Made by a program: the position numbers and the translations under genes. Positions 27,008 to 36,149 of a stretch of 64,000 nt of DNA are shown here, one piece after another; position 1 is the first letter of the stretch, and every line of letters starts with the position of its first letter. Location of the stretch: positions 1 to 64,000 of the forward strand of contig CAJVYQ010000027.1 of NCBI GenBank assembly GCA_913009825.1. Reading direction: 5' to 3'. This stretch comes from an uncultured Deferribacteres bacterium (GTDB taxonomy: Bacteria > Zhuqueibacterota > JdFR-76 > DREG01). Below the pieces are notes generated by a model. That model worked only from the letters and a program-made list of their open reading frames with translations. It ran no database searches and was not told the DNA's origin.

Positions 27008-27915
27008 TCAGACTTTCGCCCGCGGTTCAAAAAAACAGGAACAGATTTGATCTTATTATTTTTGATATCGATGGTATATTGATCGATACCGGCCGGTCTT
27101 TTCCCATGGCGATTATGCAATCCATTGCCAAATATGGAGAATTGGCGGGTATCCCTGACTTGGAGCAGCCATCACAGCAGGATATTGCCATGTTTAAAAC
27201 CGTCCCCGGTTTTAACAATGATTGGGACCTGGATGAAGGTCTGCTCCTCTTTTTTTTGCAGCAAAACATTTTGCCCGTTCCGTTAGATCTGACAACATTC
27301 ATCGCCGAAACGGCCAAAGCGGGAACAGGTCTGGAAGGGATTAAAAACTGGCTGTTCACGTTGCCGTCCATTTTTTATCAAAAAATATTTTCCAGGTACC
27401 GTCCTCATCTGATCCGCAAGTTAGCGATGGAATATTACGCCGGGGAACAATATTGCGAATATCTTTATGGCATCAAGCCGGAATTCGGTGTAAAAAGCGG
27501 GGCTTTACAAGCGGAAAAGGTGCTGGTTGACTGTGAGCTTTTCCGGCGAATTTCCCAAACCCACACAATAGGCTTTTATTCCGGCAGAAATGAGCGGGAA
27601 TTTGAATTAGTGAAACCCAAAATCGGCGCCGAAAATATTGCCAATCAATTTATCGTCTATGCCGCAACCGGCCGGCCGGCAAAGCCGGATCCGATTCCCC
27701 TGCTTAATATGGCTCGTCTGTGTAATGCAGATGGTATTATTTTCATCGGCGATTCGTTTGATGATTATCAGACGGTCATCAATTTTAACCGTTACTATCC
27801 TGAAATCCAATGTGAATTTGTCCAGGTAATAAACCGGGGAAAACCGTTTGCCGGAGATATCTCCATCGTAGAAAACGTCAATCAATTATTACATTTTTTA
27901 GAGGAGGATAAATGA
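27004..27915 (+). CDS. HAD superfamily phosphatase, candidate histidinol-phosphatase
   Basis: 303-residue HAD protein with motif I FDIDGILIDT (nucleophile Asp and general acid Asp), motif II serine in GFYSGRNERE, the motif III lysine in GRPAKPDP, and motif IV FIGDSFDDYQTV. It overlaps both hisC (ATGA) and hisB. The neighbouring HisB lacks a phosphatase domain, so the pathway needs a separate histidinol-phosphate phosphatase; this protein is the obvious candidate. It resembles the TIGR01548-type HAD group rather than the short HisB-N phosphatase. The enzyme assignment is inference from context. Confidence 0.72.
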   Translation: MIRLSPAVQKNRNRFDLIIFDIDGILIDTGRSFPMAIMQSIAKYGELAGIPDLEQPSQQDIAMFKTVPGFNNDWDLDEGLLLFFLQQNILPVPLDLTTFIAETAKAGTGLEGIKNWLFTLPSIFYQKIFSRYRPHLIRKLAMEYYAGEQYCEYLYGIKPEFGVKSGALQAEKVLVDCELFRRISQTHTIGFYSGRNEREFELVKPKIGAENIANQFIVYAATGRPAKPDPIPLLNMARLCNADGIIFIGDSFDDYQTVINFNRYYPEIQCEFVQVINRGKPFAGDISIVENVNQLLHFLEEDK

Positions 27916-28499
27916 TGCGGCGCAAAGAAATCCTGCGTAAAACCAATGAAACCCGGATAAGGGTATCTATGAATTTAGACGGCACCGGGAAATCTGCCAT
28001 TGAAACCGGCGTCGGATTTCTGGATCATCTGCTTGCTTTATTTGCATTCCATGCCGGCATTGATCTGGAAATTGAAGCTGCCGGCGATTTGCAGACGGAC
28101 GATCATCATATTGTCGAGGACATTGGCATTGTGATGGGACAGGTTTTAAGGGCGCTCGCAGATGATAAAAAGGGATTAGCGCGTTACGGTTATTTCCTAT
28201 TGCCCATGGATGAAGTTTTGGCCCGGTCGGTTATCGATTTGAGCGGACGCGCTTATCTGGTGTTTGCGGCAGAATTCAGGCGGGAAAATATTGGCGCGCT
28301 GGCAACGGAAAATATAGAAGAATTTTTTAAAGCCCTGGTGCGGGAAGCGGAATTAACGCTTCATTTGGAAATTTTGCGCCCCGGCAACGACCATCATCAG
28401 GCAGAGGCACTCTTCAAATGTTTTGGCCGGGCTTTGCAAACCGCCGTTGCAAAAGAGAAAAACGGAAGAATCCCATCTACAAAAGGGATGCCGGAATAG
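27912..28499 (+). CDS. hisB: Imidazoleglycerol-phosphate dehydratase (monofunctional)
   Basis: Manganese enzyme of 195 residues, the length of the dehydratase domain alone. Both metal-binding repeats are present: GFLDHLLALFAFHAGIDL with TDDHHIVEDIGI, and GNDHHQAEALFKCFGRALQTA. There is no N-terminal HAD phosphatase domain as in the bifunctional enterobacterial protein. ATG 27912 overlaps the HAD gene stop; an adjacent ATG at 27915 is equally possible. Confidence 0.95.
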   Translation: MMRRKEILRKTNETRIRVSMNLDGTGKSAIETGVGFLDHLLALFAFHAGIDLEIEAAGDLQTDDHHIVEDIGIVMGQVLRALADDKKGLARYGYFLLPMDEVLARSVIDLSGRAYLVFAAEFRRENIGALATENIEEFFKALVREAELTLHLEILRPGNDHHQAEALFKCFGRALQTAVAKEKNGRIPSTKGMPE

Positions 28500-28506
28500 G
28501 AGTGAA

Positions 28507-29115
28507 ATGACAAAAGTTACGATTATCGATTATGGTGTCGGGAATATTGCCAGCCTTAAAAACGCTTTCGCTGCTCTGGCAATTTCTGCCGACCTTTCCG
28601 CCGAAACAAAAGATATTTTGAGGGCGGAGCGACTTATTTTACCGGGTGTCGGTGCGTTTGCCACGGCTATGAGCAAGCTTAAAAACCGGCGCATAGACGA
28701 TCTGATCAAAAAAAAAGCGCAGGACGGCACTCCCATTTTGGGTATTTGCCTGGGGATGCAATTATTATTCACGGCAAGCGATGAACAGGGAAACCGGCCG
28801 GGACTTAATTTGATTGACGGGTGTGTTCAACATTTTGGTACAGGATTAAAAATTCCGCACATGGGCTGGAACCGGATTGAATTTGCCCGTGATGCTTCGT
28901 TATTTAGTGATCTGAATACGTCGCCGTACTTTTATTTTGTGCATTCTTATTATTGTTTGCCGACTGAAGGAACAGACAGTATCGCAACTTGCATGTACGG
29001 TTTTCCTTTTTGCGCAGCCATTAACCGGGATAACATTTGGGGAGTACAATTTCATCCGGAAAAAAGCCGGAAAGACGGACTGCAGCTTTTGCGAAATTTT
29101 GTCACCAAAACATAG
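28507..29115 (+). CDS. hisH: Imidazole glycerol phosphate synthase, glutaminase subunit
   Basis: Class I glutamine amidotransferase that feeds ammonia to HisF. The 202-residue protein shows IIDYGVGNIASLKNA, the nucleophile Cys in GICLGMQLLF, and the His/Glu pair in VQFHPEKS. ATG 28507 has AGGAG just upstream and matches the family start; the frame extends further into hisB but that part is not conserved. Confidence 0.95.
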   Translation: MTKVTIIDYGVGNIASLKNAFAALAISADLSAETKDILRAERLILPGVGAFATAMSKLKNRRIDDLIKKKAQDGTPILGICLGMQLLFTASDEQGNRPGLNLIDGCVQHFGTGLKIPHMGWNRIEFARDASLFSDLNTSPYFYFVHSYYCLPTEGTDSIATCMYGFPFCAAINRDNIWGVQFHPEKSRKDGLQLLRNFVTKT

Positions 29116-29124
29116 GAGAGAAAG

Positions 29125-29856
29125 ATGCAAATTATTCCTGCCATCGATATTCGACAAGGGCAATGTATTCGGTTACGCCAAGGAGACCCCGGGGCTCAAA
29201 TAAGTTATAATTTTTCTCCCGTCCGGATGGCGCAAAAATTTTATCAGGCCGGCGCCAAGAAAATTCATATCGTCGACCTGGATTGCGTCTTTACCGGCAA
29301 ATCGGAAAATGAAAAGACAGTCCGGCAGATTCTTGAGGAAGTGCCTGTTGCAGTTGAATTGGGCGGCGGCATTCGTTCCCTGCGGCGGATAGAAGAATGG
29401 CTGCAATGGGGCGTACATCAGGTGATTTTGGGCACTGTCGCTGTTGAACAGCCGGAGTTGGTTACGGAGGCAATCAAACAATTTTGTAACCACCGGATTA
29501 TTGTGGGAATTGACAGCCGGAATGGGAAAACTGCGGTACGGGGTTGGCAATCCGTTACAGAAATCGCCGCTACGGATGTTGCCTTAAAAATGGTGGCTTC
29601 GGGCGTACAGCGTTTTATCTTCACGGATATTGCCAGGGACGGCATGCTCGCCGGACCTAATCTTACTGCTTTACGGGAGTTTGCCGAATCCGTCCCGGCT
29701 GCAATTACCGCTTCCGGCGGTGTGCGCAGCTTTCATGATATTGAGATACTTCAGCAAGAAGCCCCCCGCAACGTGGAAAGTGTGATTGTGGGCAAAGCCA
29801 TTTACGAGGATCACTTCGATTTGGCGGAGGCAATTAAAAATGGAAATAATAGATAA
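29125..29856 (+). CDS. hisA: ProFAR isomerase
   Basis: (Beta/alpha)8-barrel isomerase, 243 residues. It has the catalytic Asp in PAIDIRQGQCIRL, GGGIRSLRRIEEWL, the second Asp in VGIDSRNGKTAVRGW, and the phosphate-binding TASGGVRSFHD. AGGAGAG precedes the ATG, 9 bases after hisH. Confidence 0.95.
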   Translation: MQIIPAIDIRQGQCIRLRQGDPGAQISYNFSPVRMAQKFYQAGAKKIHIVDLDCVFTGKSENEKTVRQILEEVPVAVELGGGIRSLRRIEEWLQWGVHQVILGTVAVEQPELVTEAIKQFCNHRIIVGIDSRNGKTAVRGWQSVTEIAATDVALKMVASGVQRFIFTDIARDGMLAGPNLTALREFAESVPAAITASGGVRSFHDIEILQQEAPRNVESVIVGKAIYEDHFDLAEAIKNGNNR

Positions 29857-30628
29857 AATGACGTTAACAAAACGAATCATCCCATGCCTTGATATTAAAA
29901 ATAACCGGGTGGTGAAGGGGATCCATTTTAAATCGCTTACGGACGCAGGCGATCCGGTTGAACTGGCCGCAAGGTATGAAGCGGAAGGTGCGGATGAACT
30001 GGTTTTTCTGGATATCACCGCATCTCAGGAAAAGCGCAAACTGATGGCCGGTTTGGCTGCAAAAATCGCAAAAAAAATATTCATCCCTTTCACGATCGGC
30101 GGCGGTATTCAATCGGTGGCCGACATGGATACCGTGCTGCATCACGGCGCCGACAAAATTGCCGTCAATACTGCGGCGGTGCGGAATCCTGAACTTATCC
30201 GGGAAGGAGCCCGGCATTTTGGTTCTCAATGTATTGTTTTGGCAGTGGATGTGAAAAAAACCGGCCGCGAAAAATGGAGTGTTTTCATCTATGGCGGTAA
30301 AAAGAAAACGGATCTGGATGCGCTTCATTGGGTGAAGCAGGCAGTTGATCTCGGCGCCGGTGAAATCCTGCTGACCAGTATGGATAGCGACGGGACTAAA
30401 GACGGTTTTGACCTGCGGATTACCCGGCAGGTCAGCGAGCAGGTGCCTGTTCCCGTCATTGCATCCGGCGGCGGCGGAAAACCGGAGCATTTTTACGCCG
30501 CCATTCAATGGGGCAAAGCCGATGCGGTTTTGGCTGCTTCTGTGTTTCACTACGACACGATAAAAATCAAAGAATTAAAGGAATATCTTCATCAGAACGG
30601 CATCCCTGTACGGAGGTTTGATGATTGA
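29840..30628 (+). CDS. hisF: Imidazole glycerol phosphate synthase, cyclase subunit
   Basis: Barrel partner of HisH. Motifs: [20 protein letters not shown] with the catalytic Asp, [25 protein letters not shown] with the second Asp, [15 protein letters not shown], and [14 protein letters not shown] 29840 has GGAGG 10 bases upstream and overlaps hisA; ATG 29858 gives the canonical N-terminus (MTLTKR) and 256 residues but has a weak ribosome site. Either could be used. Confidence 0.95.
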   Translation: MEIIDKMTLTKRIIPCLDIKNNRVVKGIHFKSLTDAGDPVELAARYEAEGADELVFLDITASQEKRKLMAGLAAKIAKKIFIPFTIGGGIQSVADMDTVLHHGADKIAVNTAAVRNPELIREGARHFGSQCIVLAVDVKKTGREKWSVFIYGGKKKTDLDALHWVKQAVDLGAGEILLTSMDSDGTKDGFDLRITRQVSEQVPVPVIASGGGGKPEHFYAAIQWGKADAVLAASVFHYDTIKIKELKEYLHQNGIPVRRFDD

Positions 30629-30944
30629 TTTAAATAAAATTAAATTTGATGAGCGCGGCCTGATTCCCGCTGTAATTCAGGATGTACACAACAATGAAGT
30701 CCTGATGGTGGCATATATGAACCGGGAGAGCCTGAACATTACGCTGACGGAAAAACGAACCTGTTTCTTCTCCCGCTCACGACAGAAATTATGGCGCAAA
30801 GGAGAAACCAGCGGCCATATCCAAAAAGTGAAACAGATTTTGGCGGATTGTGATCTAGATTGTCTGGTGGTTAAAGTGGAACAGGTAGGCGCCGCCTGCC
30901 ATACCAACCGAAGAAGCTGTTTTTTAAATCCGGTGTTAGACTGA
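30621..30944 (+). CDS. hisI: Phosphoribosyl-AMP cyclohydrolase
   Basis: Zinc enzyme of the third histidine step, 107 residues, with [18 protein letters not shown] and the metal ligands [26 protein letters not shown]. Only the cyclohydrolase domain is present; the HisE pyrophosphatase domain often fused at the C-terminus is missing and no hisE is found in the window. GGAGG (30612-30616) and overlap with the hisF end indicate coupling. Last gene of the his operon. Confidence 0.94.
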   Translation: MIDLNKIKFDERGLIPAVIQDVHNNEVLMVAYMNRESLNITLTEKRTCFFSRSRQKLWRKGETSGHIQKVKQILADCDLDCLVVKVEQVGAACHTNRRSCFLNPVLD

Positions 30945-32504
30945 CCCGGGCAGGACTGTTTGCGCCGGCAGGGAATGACTTGTTTAAACTCATTTAATAT
31001 TGAAAAGGCACAGTTTTTCAAAAAACTAAAATGTTACGATTTTTGGAAATGGTGTTTTAGAGATCATTAGCATAATGCGTCGTATTTCTAAAATAAAGGT
31101 AACTTTTCAGGAAGAGTGAGGATACACTGCGGAAGTGAAACAACAGAAACCCAATTTGAGAACTTGTAACTCAAGTTTCGCATTTATAATAATTCAGGTA
31201 TTGTAACTTGTCAGGATCCGAAAAATACAGTTGTCCGGAATATCTTTTGTTCCATTCTTCGATGTTAATCATCTTGTACATAAAACAAGTATCCGTATGT
31301 TTCCGGGACAATCCCTGTTCATTGATTTATATCCTGTGAGCCCTGAAAGGGCGGAATATACCAGCCCGGGGCAACGCCCCCGGGGGGAAAAAAAACGGGG
31401 TCAAGCCCTGAAGGGGCGAAATACAAAATTCAAATGAACAGATCGTACCGGCACAGGCAAATATTCCGCCCTTTCAGGGCTTGTTATTCTTTTTCCTCTT
31501 TCCCCCCCGGGGCGTTGCCCCGGGCTAGTGTACGTCACCCCGTTGGGGTGATTGAAAAAGCGTCATTTAAATTTAAAATAAAAGGGATGATCCTGAAACT
31601 ATTTTTGTAACTATTCAGCTCACGTCTGTCTGACACAGGCAGAAAACACACGAAACAATCGAAAGATCTCATCTAACTTTTTTCCTGTTTTTTTTTTGAG
31701 TCTTTCGCGGGCTGCCTGAGTAGTGACAATACCGTAACAGAGGGTGTTTAAACAGAGCTTTTGCAAATTAACAAATGACAATTTAAAATGTTAAAAATCC
31801 TAATATTCTTAGTCAAATACACTAATTGGTGAAAATATTTTTATAAATATCAGCCCCAACTAATGGAAACTATTGGAAAACACCTTCTGATTTATGACAA
31901 CGTAACCTATTAATTATTAAGTAATAAGGTTGTTTTGTTTAAACAGCCTTTAACACTTTAGTTTTTTGAACAAATCCGCTTCCTTTGCGTTCTCTGCGTC
32001 TCTGCGTTTTAAAGCGCCTGTTTTTTTAACGCAGAGACACGGAGGGCGCAGAGGAATTGAAAAAATCGTCTGCCTGTTCAGCCCGCGAATTACACGAAAT
32101 CATACGAATAGGACAAAATAGTTAACGATTCGCGTTTTTTAGCGATATTAGCGGGCAACCTGAATAGTTACCTGTTTTTTAATAAGAACCCGATTTGTGC
32201 TTTTTGGGAAAACAGGCTAATTTCTATAAAATATAAGATATTATCTACAACTAAAAAATTGGGCATGTATTGTTTTTTTCAAATTCTATAAGTGCGAAAC
32301 TTAAGTAAATTATGTTTGCCACCTGATTGTCTTTCATTTTTATGAGAGGAGGGGATAAAACAGTGCGATAGAAATTCTTCTCGTGAGAATATAAAATAGC
32401 CAAAATATTTGGGGAAAGAAATTCCGTCTTGCAAATTCCAAATATATTCTGTAAATTTCATCCGTTTTGTTGTTGAACCTTTAGAAAAGCGAGAATGAAT
32501 TCCG
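30945..32504. other. 1.5-kb non-coding, repeat-bearing gap
   Basis: No credible gene. A 68-codon frame (31231-31437) runs through repeat sequence and is not called. The gap contains a large inverted repeat (31339-31525), CTCTGCG/CGCAGAG inverted stretches (31981-32058), and decayed TTCGCG...TAGCG strings (near 32124-32155) that recur near 52302-52323. AT content is high from 31740 to 32280. Nothing else recognised. Confidence 0.65.
31339..31525. repeat. Large inverted repeat with CCCTGAAAGGGCGG arms
   Basis: The left arm has AGCCCTGAAAGGGCGGAATA then CAGCCCGGGGCAACGCCCC. The right arm has the inverse, ATTCCGCCCTTTCAGGGCT (31463-31481) and GGGGCGTTGCCCCGGGCT (31509-31526). A further AGCCCTGAAGGGGCGAAATA lies at 31404 and a CACCCCGTTGGGGTG hairpin at 31537-31551. 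Dispersed palindromic repeat of unknown function. Confidence 0.65.
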
Positions 32505-34577
32505 ATGGATGAAACCGTAATAAAAGATTTACGTGCCAGAACACTATCCGAAACTCTTTCCTATTACATTGACCGTTTTAAAATGGCGGAACACTCTTTT
32601 ATGGTGATCGTTGCGGTTATCATCGGTTTGGTTACCGGGTACGGTGCATTGGGCCTGCGCTATCTGATTCATCTGATTCAGGTTGTTTCGACTACTCACC
32701 TGAAATATTCTCTGGAGATGCTGGCTGCGCTTCCCTGGTACCAAAAACTGTTGATGCCCGCTATTGGCGGTTTATTGGTAGGGCCTATTGTTACGTTTTT
32801 TTCCAAGGAGGTTAAAGGTCATGGTGTGCCGGAGGTGATGGAGAGCATCATTTTACGCAACGGCATGATCCGGCCGCGGGTGGTGCTGGCAAAAATAGTA
32901 GCCAGTTCCATCTGTATCGGTTCCGGCGGTTCTTCCGGCCGTGAAGGACCTATTGTCCAGATCGGTTCCGCCGTCGGTTCCACGCTGGGACAATGGCTGC
33001 AGGTTTCGCCGGAAAAGATGCGCACGCTGGTTGCAGCCGGCGGCGCCGGCGGAATTGCAGCGGCTTTCAACGCGCCCGTCGCCGGCGCTCTCTTTGCCAT
33101 TGAAATTATTTTTGGCGATTTCGGCGTTATGCAGTTCAGTCCCATTGTCATTGCGTCTGTTACTTCCACGGTGGTTTCACGGCACTATTTGGGCGATTTT
33201 CCAGCATTTATTGTCCCTCACTATTCACTGGTTTCACCCTGGGAATTGTTTTTTTACGCCGGCATGGGTATTCTGGCCGGAATTGCAGGACTTTCTTTCA
33301 TCAGACTGCTTTATAAGCTGGAAGATGTTTTTGATAACTGGTCCTCATTTCCCGATTATTTGAAACCTTTGGTTGGCGGTCTCCTTGTCGGCGGCATGGG
33401 GATTGTCTTTCCAGCCATTTATGGTGTCGGTTACGAGGGAATTAATGCCGCTCTTATCGGCAACCTTTCCTGGGAATTCTTGCTGATTTTACTGGTGATG
33501 AAAATTTTAGCCACTTCTCTTACATTGGGTTCGGGTGGATCGGGTGGTATTTTTGCGCCTTCTCTGTTTATGGGAGCTATGATCGGCGGCGCAGTCGGTA
33601 CGCTGGTGCACCAGTTTTTCCCGACGATCACCGCCACATCCGGTGCGTATTCCCTGGTGGGCATGGGCGCACTTGTCGGCGCGGTTACACATGCACCCAT
33701 CACGGCTATCATCATCATTTTCGAAATGACCAACGATTACACCATCATCCTGCCGCTCATGATTGCTACCATCATCGCCGTTGTTTTTACCACCAAAATG
33801 CAGGAAGAATCGATCTACACGTTAAAATTGGTGCGGCGCGGCATCAAACTATTTCAGGGGAAAGAGATCAATGTTCTTAAATCGATAACGGTTCAGGATG
33901 TTTACAAAACGGAACTGGACAAAATCAAATACAATCAGAAAATTCAGGAAATTATTCCTCTTGTCGTCAACAGCGATCATGAGATCTATTGCGTTATTGA
34001 TGAAAAGGATCAATTCATCAGCTATATCACCATGGCCAGTATTCGTAATGTTTTGGAAGATCCGGCCGCTGTGCAGAATATTGTGGTGGCTTACGATCTG
34101 ATTGTACCCAAACCCCGGTTTGTTACACCGGAAACCAACCTCGACGATGTAATGAAAACATTCGGTCATGTGCGCATCGGTGAAGTTCCGGTAGTGGATG
34201 CACAGAATCACAAGAAATTATTGGGCTATCTGAGCCGGCGAGATGTCATCGATGCATATAATAAGGAGTTGGCGCGACGTGAGCTTACACTGGGACTGAA
34301 ACGGGCATATTCATCACTGGCGCTCTCCGATATTACCGAGGTGGTGGACGATTATTTTATGGTTGAGCTGGCAGCGCCGCGGAAGTTCGTGGGAAAAAGC
34401 CTTATTCAGATTGATATGCGCAATAATTACCGCGTGCAGATTATTCTGATCAAACGGACGGGCACAGATGGCAAGGAGATGAGAATTGTCCCGGATGCCA
34501 ATTACACCATCAACGAAAAGGATTTTCTGATTCTGATGGGCCGGCAGAAAGATCTGGAACGGGTGCGGAAATTGTGA
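32505..34577 (+). CDS. ClC-family anion channel/transporter with CBS and TrkA-C-like domains
   Basis: 690-residue inner-membrane protein. Residues about 25-445 are the ClC core with GHGVPEV (position of the usual GSGIP), GSGGSSGREGPIVQIGSAVGS with the external gating Glu, and GSGGSGGIFAPSLFMGA. Two CBS domains follow (about 465-590), then a TrkA-C/RCK-C-like domain (about 605-690, LAAPRKFVGKSLIQIDMRNNYRVQIILIKR). The inner segment NAPVAGALFAIEIIFG has Ile where proton-coupled ClC exchangers carry the second Glu. Regulation by nucleotides through CBS is likely from the family. The ribosome site is weak; followed by its own terminator. Confidence 0.88.
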   Translation: MDETVIKDLRARTLSETLSYYIDRFKMAEHSFMVIVAVIIGLVTGYGALGLRYLIHLIQVVSTTHLKYSLEMLAALPWYQKLLMPAIGGLLVGPIVTFFSKEVKGHGVPEVMESIILRNGMIRPRVVLAKIVASSICIGSGGSSGREGPIVQIGSAVGSTLGQWLQVSPEKMRTLVAAGGAGGIAAAFNAPVAGALFAIEIIFGDFGVMQFSPIVIASVTSTVVSRHYLGDFPAFIVPHYSLVSPWELFFYAGMGILAGIAGLSFIRLLYKLEDVFDNWSSFPDYLKPLVGGLLVGGMGIVFPAIYGVGYEGINAALIGNLSWEFLLILLVMKILATSLTLGSGGSGGIFAPSLFMGAMIGGAVGTLVHQFFPTITATSGAYSLVGMGALVGAVTHAPITAIIIIFEMTNDYTIILPLMIATIIAVVFTTKMQEESIYTLKLVRRGIKLFQGKEINVLKSITVQDVYKTELDKIKYNQKIQEIIPLVVNSDHEIYCVIDEKDQFISYITMASIRNVLEDPAAVQNIVVAYDLIVPKPRFVTPETNLDDVMKTFGHVRIGEVPVVDAQNHKKLLGYLSRRDVIDAYNKELARRELTLGLKRAYSSLALSDITEVVDDYFMVELAAPRKFVGKSLIQIDMRNNYRVQIILIKRTGTDGKEMRIVPDANYTINEKDFLILMGRQKDLERVRKL

Positions 34578-34613
34578 TAATGAAAAATTGGTCTGAATAT
34601 TTTTAAGTGAATT

Positions 34614-34696
34614 CTCCCGCAGATTTGCCAGGGTTTACTTCTCTGAACAGGAATATCCGCATCTTGTATCAAAAATAACCTGCGGGGGAGTTTTTT
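34614..34696 (+). terminator. Probable intrinsic terminator after the ClC gene
   Basis: CTCCCGCAG (34614-34622) can pair with CTGCGGGGGAG (34680-34690) with a two-base bulge, followed by TTTTTT (34691-34696). The loop of about 57 bases is long, so strength is uncertain. Confidence 0.55.
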
Positions 34697-34808
34697 ATCA
34701 TGTAGTGTATTTTGAAAGTTATTAATACATTTTACAGGATTGATCAAAAAGTTTGGACGTTTTCTGTAGTAAATCAACAAACATATAAATAACTCAAAGA
34801 ATAGGAGC

Positions 34809-35068
34809 ATGTCAACCAAACGGTACATAATCTGTCCCCATTGTCATCAAAAAATAGAATTGCAGGCCAATCCCTACCCGATGGTCGATATCATCATCGA
34901 AGTTTTTGATGGGAAAAAGTTACCGGCATCGTTTTGATCGGGCGAAAAAATGAGCCGTTTGGCTGGGCTTATCCCCGGCAGCTTCATCGATTATGGTGAG
35001 AGCACCGAGGATGCGGCGGTGCGGGAAGCAAAAGAGAAATCAATTTGGCTGTAACGCTGAAATACCTG
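34809..35068 (+). pseudogene. NUDIX hydrolase pseudogene, 5' part
   Basis: Begins with AGGAG and ATG: MSTKRYIICPHCHQKIEL, a zinc-ribbon-like start found before some NUDIX domains, then PMVDIIIEVFDGKK. A frameshift near 34920 leads to GIVLIGRKNEPFGWA; another near 34968 leads to PGSFIDYGESTEDAAVREAKEK (NUDIX box, split between here and the next words by the same frame); a third near 35038 leads to NLAVTLKYL. The coding sense stops at 35068, where an insert begins, and resumes at 36240. At least three frameshifts show it is not functional. Confidence 0.8.
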
Positions 35069-35111
35069 TTATGCATTTAAGTGTTTTAATAATAAATAAA
35101 AGGAGTATCAT

Positions 35112-36149
35112 GTGGCCAAAATTATGATTTTTATCGATGGTACGTGGCTATATTCCAACCAAAATAATTTGTCTAAGAGATATGGGAACAATTTCCGTTT
35201 AGATTATGGAAAGTTACCCTTAGTTTTAGGTGAACAAATCTCTAAAGCATTAGGCAACAAGGAAGTTGATATTGTTCGTACACATCTTTTTGGTTCAAAT
35301 GCAGTTAATTATGACCCCCAAGATGAATATTTGGTTCGACAACGCCAAGATTTTTTCGATTTGTTGAAAGAAGAATACCATTACGAGGTTGAAGTTTATC
35401 CAATTAATTATAGAGGCAATAGATTACGAAGAAGAGACCGTGATGAAAACAATGATTTTCATCCTCAGGAAAAATGTGTTGATATAGCATTAGCAGCAAG
35501 TATGTTTTATTTTGCAGCAATTCCCTATGCTTATGATATTTGTATTGCCGTATTAGGTGATAGGGATTTTATGCCGTCACTTAAGCAAATAAGGCGTTTA
35601 GGTAAACGTGTTGCAATTGCGAGTTTAAAAGAAAGTTGTGCTAATGAATATTATGATCCCAAAGATGTTCAACGATTAAAGGATTTTGATATAATTTGGA
35701 TTGGTGAATATCTTGATAAATTAGAATTGCAAATCTCAAAAAGGCGAGTTGAATGTAAATCTGAATTTCATGAAGGTGATAGATTTGTTTATACTGATGA
35801 ATTTATAAGAAAAGGGCAAAAATATTATTGTGATAAATGTAGAGAAAAATTTAAAAAAGATAAATATGAACAGTTAAAATATATCGGGAAACCTAAGCTT
35901 GAAGAAATAGATATCGATCATCTTAATAACCGAATAGGTAAAATAAAGAAGATTTTCCCTGAGAGGGGGTTTGGATTTATCGAAGCCCAAGATGGTGATT
36001 ATTATTTTCATTACACCGATATAACCGGCGAAAAATTTTTTAAGGAAATATCAGAACAAGAAGATGTTATATTTGATGTAGTAATAGCTCCGGATAAAAA
36101 TTCAGAAACAAATAACGGAAAAGCAGTAAATATAAGATTTGATGCCTGA
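35112..36149 (+). CDS. NYN-domain (PIN-like) protein with Cys pair and C-terminal cold-shock domain
   Basis: 345 residues, AT-rich. The N-terminal 200 residues form a NYN/LabA-like nuclease fold: IMIFIDGTWLYSNQN (first Asp), QEKCVDIALAASM, and AVLGDRDFMPSLKQIRRLGKRV, which supply the expected acidic metal-binding residues. Residues about 220-255 hold cysteines (VECKSEF, YYCDKCREKF) in a possible zinc finger. Residues 275-344 are a cold-shock-like OB fold with KIKKIFPERGFGFIEAQDGDYYFHYTDI. RNA cleavage is inferred. GTG 35112 is preferred (AGGAG six bases upstream); the ATG two bases earlier is out of frame. The stop codon overlaps the attC-like site. Confidence 0.82.
   Translation: MAKIMIFIDGTWLYSNQNNLSKRYGNNFRLDYGKLPLVLGEQISKALGNKEVDIVRTHLFGSNAVNYDPQDEYLVRQRQDFFDLLKEEYHYEVEVYPINYRGNRLRRRDRDENNDFHPQEKCVDIALAASMFYFAAIPYAYDICIAVLGDRDFMPSLKQIRRLGKRVAIASLKESCANEYYDPKDVQRLKDFDIIWIGEYLDKLELQISKRRVECKSEFHEGDRFVYTDEFIRKGQKYYCDKCREKFKKDKYEQLKYIGKPKLEEIDIDHLNNRIGKIKKIFPERGFGFIEAQDGDYYFHYTDITGEKFFKEISEQEDVIFDVVIAPDKNSETNNGKAVNIRFDA

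Noticed and set aside
31231-31437. 68-codon open frame in the gap after the his operon
   Set aside because: It runs through the GCCCTGAAAGGGCGG inverted repeat; its peptide is what the repeat happens to encode and shows no protein-like pattern.
35110-35127. ATG at 35110 as start of the cassette ORF
   Set aside because: That frame stops after five codons (MWPKL); GTG 35112 opens the long frame.
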